Shown here piece after piece: positions 32,410 through 43,329 of a stretch of DNA of 64,000 nt. The position numbers and the translations under genes were made by a program. The DNA comes from Sclerotiophoma versabilis (lineage: Eukaryota; Ascomycota; Dothideomycetes; Pleosporales; Didymellaceae), in NCBI GenBank assembly GCA_012274445.1, contig JAAROD010000004.1, positions 2,480,001-2,544,000 of the forward strand, read 5' to 3'. Under the pieces are notes generated by a model, which was not told the DNA's origin, ran no database searches, and worked only from the letters and a program-made list of their open reading frames with translations. The first letter of the stretch is position 1; each line of letters begins with the position of its first letter.

Positions 32410-33653
32410 CTATTGTATCCACGTCTTCGGTCTTGTGGGCTTCCAGCGTGAGCTCAGGTGATTCGAGTCTTTCTTCTCGTGGATTTGGATGGTGGGGAGC
32501 GGTGGTTCTTCGCGTATCGACCTGATGGCCGAGGCGGCGAGGGCGATGAGAGTCAGGAGCTCGGCGGAGGCTGCGCCTATTGCAGTGTAGAATGCAACGT
32601 TCTGGATAGAGTCAGTACGGTAAGGGCAGAATCGCAGTGTGCATCTGGACGTACCTGCTCCTCGCAAACAGCCCGGTACTGATACCGCCCGTTTGTCATC
32701 TGGGCCTGGTTGGTGCACGAGTACCGCCCCAAGCTGGCCTTGCTCGCCTTGTCGAGCAGGTGGAAGACGACCAGGGCCGCAGCCCACAGCACGACACCAA
32801 AGCTTCCTACAACAATGCGGTACAGGTCCCTAGAGCGAATGGGGCGGCGGAAGGAGCGCTTGAAGCTCAGCGACAGGATTGCGACTGATGCAAGGAAATT
32901 GGCTCCGGCAACTGCAATCAGGATAATGGTGGGCGCAAGATTGGTGTGTGCAGGCCAGACCATGGGGATCTCGCCCTTGCGCAGCTCCAGGTAGCGGTTC
33001 CCCCTGTAGATGCCCAGGGTCTGCATCAACATGAGGACGACGGCACCGCTCAGGACGATGATCAGCAGGCGCAGACATGAGCGCACCCGACTGAGCCAAT
33101 GCGCCCGCGGCAGGATCTCGAGAGGCATGCGGGCGCTCAGGCGCTGGGGGAGGCGGGCGAAGTGGTAGCCGCCGTAGTCCTCGGGCTTGGGGTAGAAGGG
33201 GGCGCCGATGGGGCTCGAGATGTGGTAGGGCGTCGCGGGCGGTGGGGCGGAGCGGTGGGAGGAGTAGAGGGGGGTGGGTGGATGCTGTTGCAGAGCGGTG
33301 TCGGTGTCGGTGTCGGTGTCGGTGTTGGTGTCGTGGCGGTGGACGGGGCTGGTGAGGCTTGTTGTGGACGGAGAGACATAGGCCTTGCTCATGGGCATGA
33401 TCCTGGGCCGTTCGGCTCCCAGCACTGAGCTGTCGGCGCGCAGGTGGACGTGGACGCGGTCGTGGTTGTGGCCGTGGCCGTGGCCGTGGTCGTGGTCGTG
33501 GTCGTGGTCGCTCCTCGCTGGGCGCAGCGTGTCTTGTCCGTGGTACTGAACGCGGCGCGCCCACAGCGAGACGGGTGGAGGGGCAATGACAATCGACGCA
33601 GACGCAGCAGAGACGGCGTGCGCGTGTTGGAAATGACCCGGCCTTGGATCCAT
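32410..33653 (-). CDS. four-helix membrane protein with His/Asp repeats
   Basis: Exons 32655..33653 and 32410..32601, giving 396 aa. The 53-nt intron has donor GTACGT, a CTGAC branch and acceptor CCAG. The N-terminal ~190 residues are disordered and hydrophilic, with a His/Asp/Gly dipeptide run (DHDHDHDHGHGHGHNHD, residues ~49-65) and a Thr/Asp run (DTNTDTDTDTDT, ~108-119), both from hexanucleotide DNA repeats. Four membrane helices follow: LLIIVLSGAVVLMLM, IILIAVAGANFLASVAIL, IVVGSFGVVLWAAALVVF and, in exon 2, FYTAIGAASAELLTLIALA. The layout resembles MARVEL-like fungal membrane proteins, but I see no defining motif. The Cys-containing loop between helices 3 and 4 may face outside. Function unknown. 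Confidence 0.8.
33297..33333. repeat. GTGTCG hexanucleotide repeat
   Basis: About six copies of a GGTGTC unit, one of them GTTGGT-variant, within the coding region of the four-helix membrane protein. On the minus strand it encodes alternating Thr and Asp. Confidence 0.8.
33458..33510. repeat. GTGGTC/GTGGCC hexanucleotide repeat
   Basis: About nine imperfect hexanucleotide units that encode, on the minus strand, the alternating Asp-His and Gly-His tract of the membrane protein. Likely to vary in length between strains. Confidence 0.8.
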
Positions 33654-34459
33654 CTCCTTTGCACTAACACCGATGGGGGTGGGGCGCAGTCAACATGCAC
33701 TGTGCACCGCGGGATAGCAGAGCCAGGCCGAAAGACTTGACCCTCCCGCTGCTGCCAGCTGGGAGTATTTCACTGTTGCGCTCAAAGGCCGTTGCACCTT
33801 TGCCCCGCCGCCTACGCGTTGCGTCGTCGCTCCACACGCCGTGTCTGTCTCCATTAGAGTGTTCTAAACACCACGCGCGAGGCTGCCCCGGCCTTGTCGC
33901 CGAAACGTCAGCCTCCACCCGTCTGCCTCTCAATGCTGTGTCCCTTCATCAGCCCGGAAAGCCGTCAGCGAACCAGCGGAAAGACACAGTCGACGGCCGC
34001 CTGCTAGCTGACACACCAAACGCCGCCAGGACATGGTCGACCTGGACGTCTTTCGCGTGCACTTGCGTTAGTCCCTTAACGCGCGTCTGCTAAAGCGGGC
34101 CGAGTCTTAGTGCGCATGTCACAAAGTCAAACAATACCGGCCGCCGACGAGCGATGCAACAAGCGCTAGTATTTGGACAATTATCCCCCAGGCGACCGCG
34201 ACCCAACAGAAGCCAGCTTTAGTACTTGTGCCACACAGTACGGCTGAGGTACCCGTGCGACTTTGCCTGCAGAGTCCTATCCAAAACTTCACCAAACATA
34301 GCACGACAAATGATTGCAAGACAGCTCTATTTGGGTATCCGTCCTGCCTAGACGACGGCTACTCGAAAGCTCTGCGTCGAAGCAGAGTGCTGCTTGAGCA
34401 CTGCTTGAGTAGCACCGCAGCCGTCTAGTCTAAAGTTGCTCGCCAATTCAAGTCGACGC
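33654..34459. other. intergenic region, no gene seen
   Basis: Upstream region of the membrane protein gene and 3' flank of ERG2. Frames present are short and without motifs. Confidence 0.4.
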
Positions 34460-35165
34460 TCACACCTTCCCCTTTAGCAGGTTCCCAACCATCTCGCGTC
34501 CAGTGACCAACGTCGTCCGCCACAAAGTCGGAAAATCCAGGGTACTAAAGAAAGCTAAACAGCATTAGCATCCCCATCAAAGCCCACAACCACGTTGAAC
34601 ACTTACTGTCTGCATAGCCAAAGAACAACATGGGCGGAATCCACCCCCTAGCATATTCCAGCGCGAAGCAGTCCTTATCCATCTTATACTGCTTGACATC
34701 TCCTCTCCTCAGATGGTGCACAGTCCCCTGAGGGTAGACCTCCGGCTCATACACGCCCTTTCCAGGCGCATACGCGAGCTGCTCGCCCTTCAAGATATGG
34801 AAGTAGTCATCGGCCGTGTGTCGTCCAGTATGGCCTTCAGTACCAATGGCAGTCCCGAAAACGATCAGGTACTCTGTGATGGAGGCATGGATGATATACA
34901 TAGCGCCCATTGCGCCGCCGGCGTTGTTGAAGATCCATTCTTCGTCCAGGTTCACATGATCAGGGTGGTTCTTAGAGAGGTTGTCGACAATGTAGGCGAC
35001 GACCGAGGCTGTGTCATTTCCGTGGACTGAGATGGCATCCTTGGAGAGCTGTTGTAGTTCGCGGGGTGTAAAGATGTAGAGTTGTTCCAGGTAGGGCTCG
35101 ACCATGTACATTGCGCTGGTAAGCAGGCCGAGAATGGCGCCAAGGATGAGAAGGGCACGCGCCAT
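34460..35165 (-). CDS. ERG2: C-8 sterol isomerase ERG2
   Basis: Converts fecosterol to episterol in the ergosterol pathway at the ER membrane, and is homologous to the mammalian sigma-1 receptor. Exons 34607..35165 and 34460..34554 give 217 aa. The intron (34555..34606, donor GTAAGT) is needed to restore the family C-terminus. Exon 1 ends GYAD and exon 2 gives TFFSTLDFPTLWRTT and GREMVGNLLKGKV; reading through would end in an unrelated hydrophobic tail. The N-terminal helix (LLILGAILGLLTSAMYMV) is the membrane anchor. Family blocks visible are FTPRELQQL, NNAGGAMGAMYIIHASITEY, GTAIGTEGHTGRHTADDYF, the EVYPQGTVHHLRRGDVKQY block and ALEYARGWIPPMLFFGYAD. It is a target of morpholine fungicides. 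Confidence 0.95.
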
Positions 35166-37002
35166 GTTGAATGTAATGGTGATGACGCAAGCTTGGGGAA
35201 GATAGGGCAGACCGCAGACGACGTAGTTGTACGTTATAAACTCACGTCAAAGTCAAAATCGTACGTCTTGGTATTGATGGGAACTTTTGAGATCCGAGAT
35301 TTGATACGGCCAAAAACGGCATGGTCGACCGAGAAAGGGGCGTTCGGAACCCGGATGCCCGCGGTAACATCTTCACTACCAGCGCGACTTCAGGAGATCT
35401 TTGCTATTTTCAAGACCTCTACGCCTTCCAAGCGCCATACTAAAAACGCGTAATCAAGGCCGAGGGGCCAACTCGTGTGACCACGTTCAAGCAAATGCGG
35501 GACTCTGATGCATACTTGCTTTGAAGGATAGTGTCTCATTATAATATTGATGATGAACAAAAAAGTACCAACTAAGTGCTGGCAAGCTTAGCCACTGAAA
35601 GACAAGGCAAGTCCACATGATGTTGTGAACTTAAACTAACGAACGCTCGCCCTAACTACACCTCCGCTAGCACAACTGCGCCCAAAAGCTATTCGAGGTA
35701 GCTGTGAGATGGCTCCAGCCATTTGAGTTACAGACATGGTATATAATTGTCCTGGTCTACCATTTCTTCTTCGTATGTGACGACGGGTCGTGGCGAAAGT
35801 AGGCACATCTGGATGATAGACGAAGTTTCGGCCAAGTCACACTGACGAGTATGCTTAATATCGTGGATTGAAATGAGTTCAAAAAAAAAAAAAGTCGCAA
35901 ACCACTTGAAATAGAGCCGATAGATCCCGCTACTTCCGGGTAGATCTCGAATATGTGAAATGCACTTTTCTGGCCTTTGCCGGCTGCAATGGTTGTTGAC
36001 GTTCACAGTGTTTGCTCAGAGTCAGACTTGCATGCAACCGGCTTCCTTGTGACCACAACAACCCACAAAGCCACTCACAAAAAGGCGAGGATTCACATCG
36101 GTCGCCGCGGACCGCGGACCGAGCTCTCAGGCAATTACTCCCGACTCACCCGCTTCTAATACAACCGTACTGACGCAGTCATTACCACCCATGGTAACAA
36201 CGCGGATACTGAAACTTTTAGACATCATTCATCGAAAGTCCCACGTCTACTGTAGAGGCTGTGGCTTTGTTCACTTGTTTGCGTACCTGTCTTTGTTTTC
36301 ATAAGCACAGGTGAGTAGAGCTTAGTCACGTTGACAGTGACCGCCTACCACTCATCATGATTATGGCTGTACATGATCTGAGGAGGCCAAGGGAACATCT
36401 ACGGCCGCCGGCGCAATTTCTTATGTTTCTCATTGTCATGGTGGTGCCCTATCTGACAAGACTATCTTATCAGTTGGTTCCTGCGTCATTGTTGTATACA
36501 GTGCGTTGTCGTTTTGGCGTAGTTGGTCGGTGATTTGCAATTGACATATCCATGCCATTCTATCCTCCAACTACAGGCATTCAGGCCAACTCTCCATTCG
36601 GCAAGAATGTGAATAGGGGTGTTCGGAACTCTGGCTTAAGTTTATGTCGCTCGTGACGCTGAAGAGCTGGGAAAGGGGAAATATATGTGATGTGTATTAC
36701 AATCGCCTATACACAAAGCATTTGCAGCCATCAGTGTCCCTCCACTATCATCCTACCAATAGCTTCAACTAATAATTATATCCACACGGCCCACTATTCA
36801 CACTTCCGTTCTTCTGCTATTGCTTTGTGTGTGCATTTTGCGCCGATGATGTCGCCATTATGCCTTTTCCATACCCCGTCTCCTATACGCCAGTGAACTC
36901 CAAAAGAAACGCAGGCTTGAACGCAGATAACAAGATGCGTAAATAGGAAAATCACTACACTGAAAGCATGGGCACATACCTCGTTCTCTGGCAAGGCACA
37001 TA
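35166..37002. other. 1.8-kb region with no convincing gene
   Basis: Upstream region of ERG2 on the left and 3' flank of the 2EXR-like gene on the right. The only structure seen is a run of 13 A at 35881-35893. Short frames on both strands lack motifs. Confidence 0.4.
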
Positions 37003-38373
37003 TTACCATGCACCGCCGATCATGCCGACGAAGCTTAGGAAGCCATCGACTAGACTAATCCAGTCCTGCCCATTAAGCGTCCCATCTCTCCGTTTCTCCC
37101 ACAGACTCACAACCATCTTCTCCAGATGCGCCTTCCCCTTATCTCCTGCGTCTGCTGTGCCATCGTTCCTCGTCAACTGTACTCTCCCGCCTGTATACTT
37201 CTCACTCAAATCAATCATGAAGCTCGCCTCCCCGTCTGGTGGACTATACATATCTTCTCTCGGCGGGCTTGGTAACACGCCCACACCAGCCGCAGGCGGA
37301 TGCCCTGTATGGATAACCACAACCTGCCCGTTTACCACCACGCTCTGCGGGTGCGTCTTCACTGGCTTGAACAGCTTTCCCCGTACACTCAACGTCACGA
37401 GCCGTAACAGCCCTGCGCCGTCGCCTAGCCGAATGATCCAGTCTTGGAACGCCTCATAGAACATCTTGTATTCCGTCTTGATTGCCCAGGTGTTGTAGCT
37501 GTAGAAGATGGCAAGCGCTTCACGCCTGATTTGCGTGCTGACGCTGGCGAAAGGGTGTTGGATCTTGGAACCGGCGTTTTCGAGGCAGTAGCACAGCGGG
37601 TTGGGTTTGACGAGGTCGGTATCCAGGCGGTAAATGTGGTAGCGGATTTCTGGGGGCAGGGTGAGGAAGGTGACGGGAGTGTGGTTGCTGGTTCTTTGCG
37701 TCGCTCGCCGTGTTTGAAGTGGTGCAATGTGCTCCAGGTGCAGGAGTTGTGATTCCAGCAGCGCATTTGCCTGCTTGAAGACGGCCCAATCACGTTGAAG
37801 GGCTTTCTCGTCGAGGCGGGCGCAGTTCAGGCTGTGGTTCCGCGAATGTGGAGGCGAGAGCGCGAGATCTTCCACATCGATACCTTCGTCTTCTGTGTCT
37901 GGTAGACACAGGGCGCTGAGCGGCAGTGAAAACTCAGGAGTGGAGGGTACTGATGTCGCCTGGCTATGGCCCATCCAGTCTTCCTCGTCCTTATCGCTAC
38001 CTCGGAATAGATCAGTGACGTCCGAGTCTGTGTCAGTGTCCATGTCCATGCCCGGCTCATTGTAGCTCAATCTGTATCGTGCAATCTTTGGCGGCAGTTC
38101 GCATGTTGGCGAGCTCGGTGAGGGCAGCTGGGTTGCTGAGCGTTTGCTCGACGTCCGGGTGATTGTACATGTTGGCGACATCTTGCGCCCTCGCAGTTGC
38201 GCCGTAGCGCTCTGTTCAAGGGCTTTGTTCGCCTCTGTGCCGCTCTCACACAGCCCACAACTGGTTTGTACACCGGTGTCGAGGGCATGCAGCTTTGGTG
38301 AGCCTGCTTTCAAGGCCTCTGCGTCGTCTGGCGGTGTTTGGCCGGTGACTGAGTATCGTCGTTGCGTCACCAT
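37003..38373 (-). CDS. 2EXR/F-box-like domain protein
   Basis: Single-exon frame of 456 aa from the ATG at 38373. The N-terminal ~200 residues are disordered, with acidic stretches (MDMDTDTDSDVTDLFRG). At about residues 232-250 the sequence TFLTLPPEIRYHIYRLDTDL has the F-box-like or 2EXR opening common in large fungal families. It is followed by the usual FASVSTQIRREALAIFYSYN block, where a conserved helix precedes the phrase meaning 'Tyr/Asn-Thr-Trp'. A helix and mixed C-terminal region (VSLWEKRRDGTLNGQDW) follow. Proteins with this architecture are often treated as F-box-like adaptors, but direct function is rarely known. No intron is needed. Confidence 0.8.
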   Translation of the reverse strand: MVTQRRYSVTGQTPPDDAEALKAGSPKLHALDTGVQTSCGLCESGTEANKALEQSATAQLRGRKMSPTCTITRTSSKRSATQLPSPSSPTCELPPKIARYRLSYNEPGMDMDTDTDSDVTDLFRGSDKDEEDWMGHSQATSVPSTPEFSLPLSALCLPDTEDEGIDVEDLALSPPHSRNHSLNCARLDEKALQRDWAVFKQANALLESQLLHLEHIAPLQTRRATQRTSNHTPVTFLTLPPEIRYHIYRLDTDLVKPNPLCYCLENAGSKIQHPFASVSTQIRREALAIFYSYNTWAIKTEYKMFYEAFQDWIIRLGDGAGLLRLVTLSVRGKLFKPVKTHPQSVVVNGQVVVIHTGHPPAAGVGVLPSPPREDMYSPPDGEASFMIDLSEKYTGGRVQLTRNDGTADAGDKGKAHLEKMVVSLWEKRRDGTLNGQDWISLVDGFLSFVGMIGGAW

Positions 38374-39379
38374 CGTGGAAGTGGTTCAGGTTGAACAATG
38401 GGCAGTGCGGAGTCGACCGGAGCCTGGCGGAGGCAGTCGCGCGTCTACGTGTATATGCAGACTCCAGCAAAACTTGCACGATGTGCTGGCAGGCTGTGAG
38501 CTCGTCCAGACGCTGGCGCGCTTGGGTCGGGTGAGGCTTGTGATTGCGTGCGTTGCACTTGCGGGGGTGTGCGGAGACTATCGATTGGGTATCTACGGTG
38601 AATTACAACCTCTTGAGCGAAGGTGACGAAAGCATGGAAAAAACAGCGTGCGCTAGAGTTACGATGCGAAGGTAAGGGAACGGTGCTTGGGAAGAAAGTG
38701 ACGTAGAATGAGAAAGGAGAAGTCGACAATCGAAGTGAAATGAGAGGAGCCGTGTCAAACGTGGGCATGGGAGCACCTGCACAGGCACTGCGTTTCATAA
38801 AGCCAGGATGCGACAAAGCAAATTATCGCATCCTTCCCTTCGTACACCGCACTTTGGCACAGCCCCCACCGCGAATGCACGATAAACAGATAAACATAGG
38901 CTTGTAGCACCGTGACCCTTTAGCGAGCCGCCATCAGTGTGTTTGCTAATGGTGCCCCTCCCAAACACTAGACACAGTGCTCATCTCACCTGCTGGGGCA
39001 CGACCGAGTGCAATGTAAGCCCAGCCGCTGGAATGTTAAGACACAAATCTAGTTGATTGCAATGGCAATAACGCGCTAGATACGCGATCAACTACCGAGT
39101 AGTTGTCGATCATTAGGCATTCTGCCCGCGGCAACTGAACGTCTCCACAATTCGCAGATGAGAGCACGAGAAGAGCACAGTCCATGATGTGAGGTGTCTT
39201 GATCATTCCTTAATTCTGTAACGATTATGTATCTATTTGGTCAGGGAAAGAAAATCGTGCAAACAAAAAAAGAAGCTCCTGTTGAAGAAACTTGCAATGT
39301 CATGCAATCAGTCTGTGTCCTTGGAGCCTTCCGTGTTGAAGCGGTGCTCATCTCAGCCTTCTCACAGCAACCCATTTGG
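38374..39379. other. intergenic region, no gene seen
   Basis: Upstream region of the 2EXR-like gene, with a 123-codon frame at 38445..38816 on the same strand that has low-complexity content and no motif, and the 3' flank of the acetyltransferase gene. I do not call a gene. Confidence 0.4.
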
Positions 39380-40249
39380 TCACATGTTACCCTTCTTCTC
39401 CCGGGTGACAGGCTCCCTCACCATAATATCAAGAGAGATGTTCTTTTGTGCACGCTGCAAATGAACGGTGCGACGCTCCTCGAAGCCAAATTTCCTGTAG
39501 ATGGCAGGATTGGCCGCATTGCTCGACTCTAAATAGCAAGCCTTGCCCTCGCGGTCGGCCATCTTTGTGACGTGCTCGATAAGCTTACGGGCGTGACCCT
39601 TACCACGCCCAGCAGGACGAGTGCCAAGGTATACGAGGTACCAAGTCTCAAGCTCGCGGTCGCCGAGGGTGGCGTGCATGGTGTCATGGAGGAGAGGGAA
39701 GAACTCGTTGAAGAAACGGCGCTTGCCCTCAGCTGAGAGCCGGTAGTTGAGGCGCCAGAGGCCGCTGCGGCAGATAGTCAGGTAGTCGTCCATGTTCTGA
39801 CCAGGCGGCATCCTAAGTGTGTTAGTGCCCAAGGATGGAAACATCGGAAGTCAGACCTACCAGAGCGCAACTGCCTCGAACTCTCCTACTGTAGTCACCA
39901 GACCCTTAAGAATGTGAGCATAAGTAATGTACTCCATGATGTCAACATGCAAAGCCCACTTCTGCTCATCAGTCCAATGCTCACGGTCAGGCACATCAAT
40001 AAAGTAACGAGCAACATCATCCTCAGCAAAAGCCTCAGCCAGGCAGGCGGCCGCCTGCTTGTACTCATCTACAGTGACCAGACGTACGCCGTCGGTGAGC
40101 GGAGGTACAGCAGCAGCGGGAGACTTGTGCTTGAGGAGAGTAAAGCTAGTAGGAACTTCATGACCCTTCACGTTAGCAGACTTCAAGGTGTACTTGGTGT
40201 CAACCATGTTGCAGGCGACTGGTGCGACTGGGCCAAACGACTTCGCCAT
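39380..40249 (-). CDS. GNAT-family N-acetyltransferase
   Basis: Exons 39861..40249 and 39380..39812, giving 273 aa. The 48-nt intron has donor GTAGGT and acceptor TTAG and joins VALW to MPPGQNMDDY. The N-terminal half holds VTVDEYKQAAACLAEAFAED, a typical start of fungal GNAT domains. The C-terminal half has the acetyl-CoA motif A, YLVYLGTRPAGRGKGHARKL (the Arg-x-x-Gly-x-Gly pyrophosphate loop), and motif B, YLESSNAANPAIYRKFGFEE. The substrate is not predictable; relatives act on small amines, amino acids or antibiotics. No targeting signal is clear. An in-frame internal ATG at 40207 could give a shorter form. Confidence 0.9.
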
Positions 40250-41940
40250 GATTGCGGTTTCGTCCGTAGCTTTCTACTAGTATTCAGGTGGGATCTGCCG
40301 CTTTTTCTGATGATTGGAACAGTCGTATACGCCAGCGTGGAGGTTATCGTTGGGAATGGGCGCGATGGCCGATGTGATCAAACAGTCGAACTTGGTCCTC
40401 GAAGAGAAGGCTGCAAAGTTCAAGCACTGCTACTATGTTGCAATTAGTATCAAGCGGATGTAGGCAGTCAAGTCGGGCTAGCAGGAGCCGTGACCGTCGA
40501 TTGCCTGCCATAGTATACCTTTTTTGTCTCACGAAACGTTTACGGTTTTAATGGACGAGTAGTATCTCCTGTATGCACTCTAGAGAGCTGCGATCTCGAG
40601 ACAGTTTCAACTCGAGATGGATAGCGTAGGGACTGGAAAGCTTGACGTAGATCAACCGACATCAATAGGCGATACTAGGCGGACTGCCTTGGTATGAAGG
40701 GCTGGTGATAGCGGGACGTGTGACCGACGTACGCCTTCTAGAACCGGCAATAGGCGGTTGCCTTATCGTTAAGCAAGCTTGCTCGTGGGATAACTTGCGT
40801 GGATGAAAGGATGGATGATAAAACGTGACCTGGTCTTCGACTGGTTGGTAGCTCGTCACAAGACCGATGACAGCACTGCTGTACTCTAGCTTGGCGTAAT
40901 GCGCACCGGAGAGAAGCACTGATAGGAACGATTTCCGGTTTGTGCGGCAGTGGCTGACGCTCGTTGTGGGCCTCAAGATTGTGATTCGATCGGTTGGGAG
41001 TGACAAAGAGGAGTTGACGCCCGGACTGCTTTGATGAGGTCTTTTAGTAGGAGACGAAGGTGGGAGCAGACACATGATATACTTTCTTCCGCCCCAACCC
41101 TTGTTGCCATCGTAAGCCTCCCGGACAGTGGTGGAGGTCGCGCTAGTGTTGCAGCGGGATCTATCTCTGGAGCCAGTCGCAGCGCCTTTCACTGTTATCA
41201 TGCGTCTAGCATTCAGCCGCGCTTCTGGAAGATGCGCCTCAAATTGATACCGTCACATTGCGGCTGAACGGCTCATCGTACCTTGTATTCCTAGTGCTGT
41301 TTATTCCTTATCATAGGTTTCGATTTTCCATTATCAAAGAGCAGTTGAAGTGAAGCGTGCGAAGCGTGGCGCTGGGAAAGTGTGGGGTGACCGGAAACGG
41401 TTGGTCTGTTGCCGCTTGTACCTCCTCAATGAGGCATGGATGCTCAGGGTACTGTTCGCACCTCTCCGCCCATCGTGAGGACCAGGCCAACATCCGTGGG
41501 TCCCGTTGTATGGTGATTTGCTCGGGCCTAATCCGCTATGAGATACGGACCGGACAGTACCTGCTAATTACCTATCAGTCAAGCTTGTCTGAGGAGAAGT
41601 TGAAGATCGCGCGCCACGTTGGTCATAAGAAGATAATGATAGGAGAGAATCATGCACATTGAGTCGAATGCGCTGCAGTCTATGCCTTGGAGACGTGGGG
41701 CGTGGTCATCTGACGTGTTGTTGTGATCAATTGTAGTGGTGGTATCTATCGCTGGCCGAACATGCATGCATTGCCTCGTCCTTCGGAAGCAGGATTGGTG
41801 CTGGGCCGACCGTTCGGAACACTGGCGTTCGCCGCCCCTCAGATACCCTTGTAAGCCCACGGGGGCATTGCGCACCATTCTTAAGTTCCTAGAAGGTCTC
41901 TCTCTCTTCCTCTTCGTGGTATCATTCATTGCTTCTTCGT
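40250..41940. other. 1.7-kb region with no convincing gene
   Basis: Left end is the acetyltransferase promoter, right end the 3' flank of isopentenyl-diphosphate isomerase. A 179-codon minus-strand frame at 40662..41201 was considered but has no domain, biased Ser/Thr/Pro content and no neighbouring splice support. Confidence 0.4.
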
Positions 41941-42910
41941 TTACATCCTTCGAATCCCCGTCTCTCCAAGGTACTTCTCGAGGCCGGAGTTGAGGTGGCT
42001 CCACCACTCGAAGAGCATCGTCTCGCAGATCAGCTTGAACCACGGTGTAAACTTGAGCGACTTGTCCTGGAACATGGCTTTCAACTCATCTTGGGTGAAG
42101 AAGGCGCTGTCACGGACTTCGTTGGGGTTGATGTTCAGGTCTACATCAGCTTTGATGAAGAGAATATAGTCCACTGTAATTTGTCAGTGTTGCTCTTTGC
42201 CTGAATTCAAATGTGTCCACAGAGCCGCTAGGGCTTGCGTCATTGTTCACACCCGGAGCATCTTACCTTCGTGCTCACCCCACTTGCCATCACTAGGCGC
42301 CTTGTAGTGTATCCTCGTCAAGAACTTGAAGTCATCGATGGGTACCTGAGAGGTCTTGATGCCAAGTTCCTGGTCAAGCTTGCGAACCGCCGCACGTCGA
42401 ACACCCTGAACCGACTCCTCCAAAGTTGTTCCAGTCTCTCCAGGGATGCCCAAAGGGTGCGAGCAGCAAGTGTTTGTCCACATGTCTGGGAATGTGATCT
42501 TCTCCGTCGCTCGCTGCTGGAGGAGGAGTCGGTTCTCGGAGTCGAAGAGGAAGACGGAGAAAGCGCGGTGGAGGAGACCTTTGTTGATGTTGTCCATCAA
42601 ATGACCTGCGACGTGTCAGTATATGGGGAAGAAATCGCGCAACCCATCCCACTTGGGCAGAAGTTGCTTGCGGCAATTACTTACACACTTTCTTGCTTGC
42701 GCTTCCAATAGGCTTGTCATCATCGTCCAAGACAATACAGACCTCATCCATCAGCTTGATTTGCTCCTCGTCATAGCCGGCAAGCGCATCGTCGTTGCGG
42801 GCGGATTCGTGCGACCCTCCAATTACAGTTGTGTTGACTTCGGGGAAAAGGCGCGCAACGTTTTCTGCTGTGATCTTGGGCTGCTCGGTAACGGTGGCGG
42901 TAGAGCTCAT
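41941..42910 (-). CDS. IDI1: isopentenyl-diphosphate delta-isomerase
   Basis: Interconverts isopentenyl and dimethylallyl diphosphate, supplying isoprenoid and sterol synthesis (feeding ERG2's pathway). Exons are 42685..42910, 42267..42605 and 41941..42173, giving 265 aa. The Nudix-like domain shows HLMDNINKGLLHRAFSVFLF, the active-site Cys block WTNTCCSHPLGIPGETGT and the metal/acid region PIDDFKFLTRIHYK with the catalytic Glu in KWGEHE. Exon 3 begins VDYILFIKADVDLNINPNEV, as in type I isomerases, and ends with FTPWFKLICETMLFEWW. Introns have GTAAGT and GTAAGA donors. The start is the ATG of MSSTATVTEQP; the frame is open upstream but not from an ATG. Confidence 0.95.
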
Positions 42911-43329
42911 GGTTGCGACTGAGACAATAACAGCAGGAAAGACAATCAAGGCGTTGGTGGGGAAGAGCGAGCGGCAAAGGGGAAAATAACGAGACCCCTG
43001 GTCGCGGGAAAGCGCCTCCCAAAGACCCTGAGCAACGGGCACGTGCACCCATCTTCTCCGCGGGAGTTACTTGGTTGATGCTGAACGAATGAAGTGACAT
43101 CAGATGAATAGTTCAGATTGCCATTGACTTTAGGCATCTTTTCGCCCATTGCAAGCAGCGTGCTCTATGTGCTGCGACGAGCTACCAAAGCTCGTCTATC
43201 TGAGGTATCAAAACAAAACAACTTCTCCGTAACCGGAATACGCAAACATGCCGTGAAAGTACAATCCCGAGACTAAGAGTAAGGAAAGCAAGAAACGCCG
43301 GGTACCCAATTTTGTACAAGTTCGATCGC
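42911..43329. other. intergenic region, no gene seen
   Basis: Short spacer between isopentenyl-diphosphate isomerase and homocitrate synthase, both on the minus strand. It holds the isomerase promoter and the homocitrate synthase 3' flank. Confidence 0.4.

Noticed and set aside
34545..34606. Unspliced C-terminus of ERG2
   Set aside because: Read-through gives a hydrophobic tail unlike the family; splicing at 34606/34555 restores the conserved end.
35881..35893. A13 run as a possible retroposon tail
   Set aside because: No element body, target-site duplication or open frame next to it.
40662..41201. 179-codon minus-strand frame
   Set aside because: Ser/Thr/Pro/Arg-biased, no recognisable domain or targeting signal, and no homologous-looking block.
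42677..43048. N-terminal extension of isopentenyl-diphosphate isomerase
   Set aside because: The extra frame upstream of 42910 starts from a non-ATG codon; MSSTATVTEQP is the normal start.
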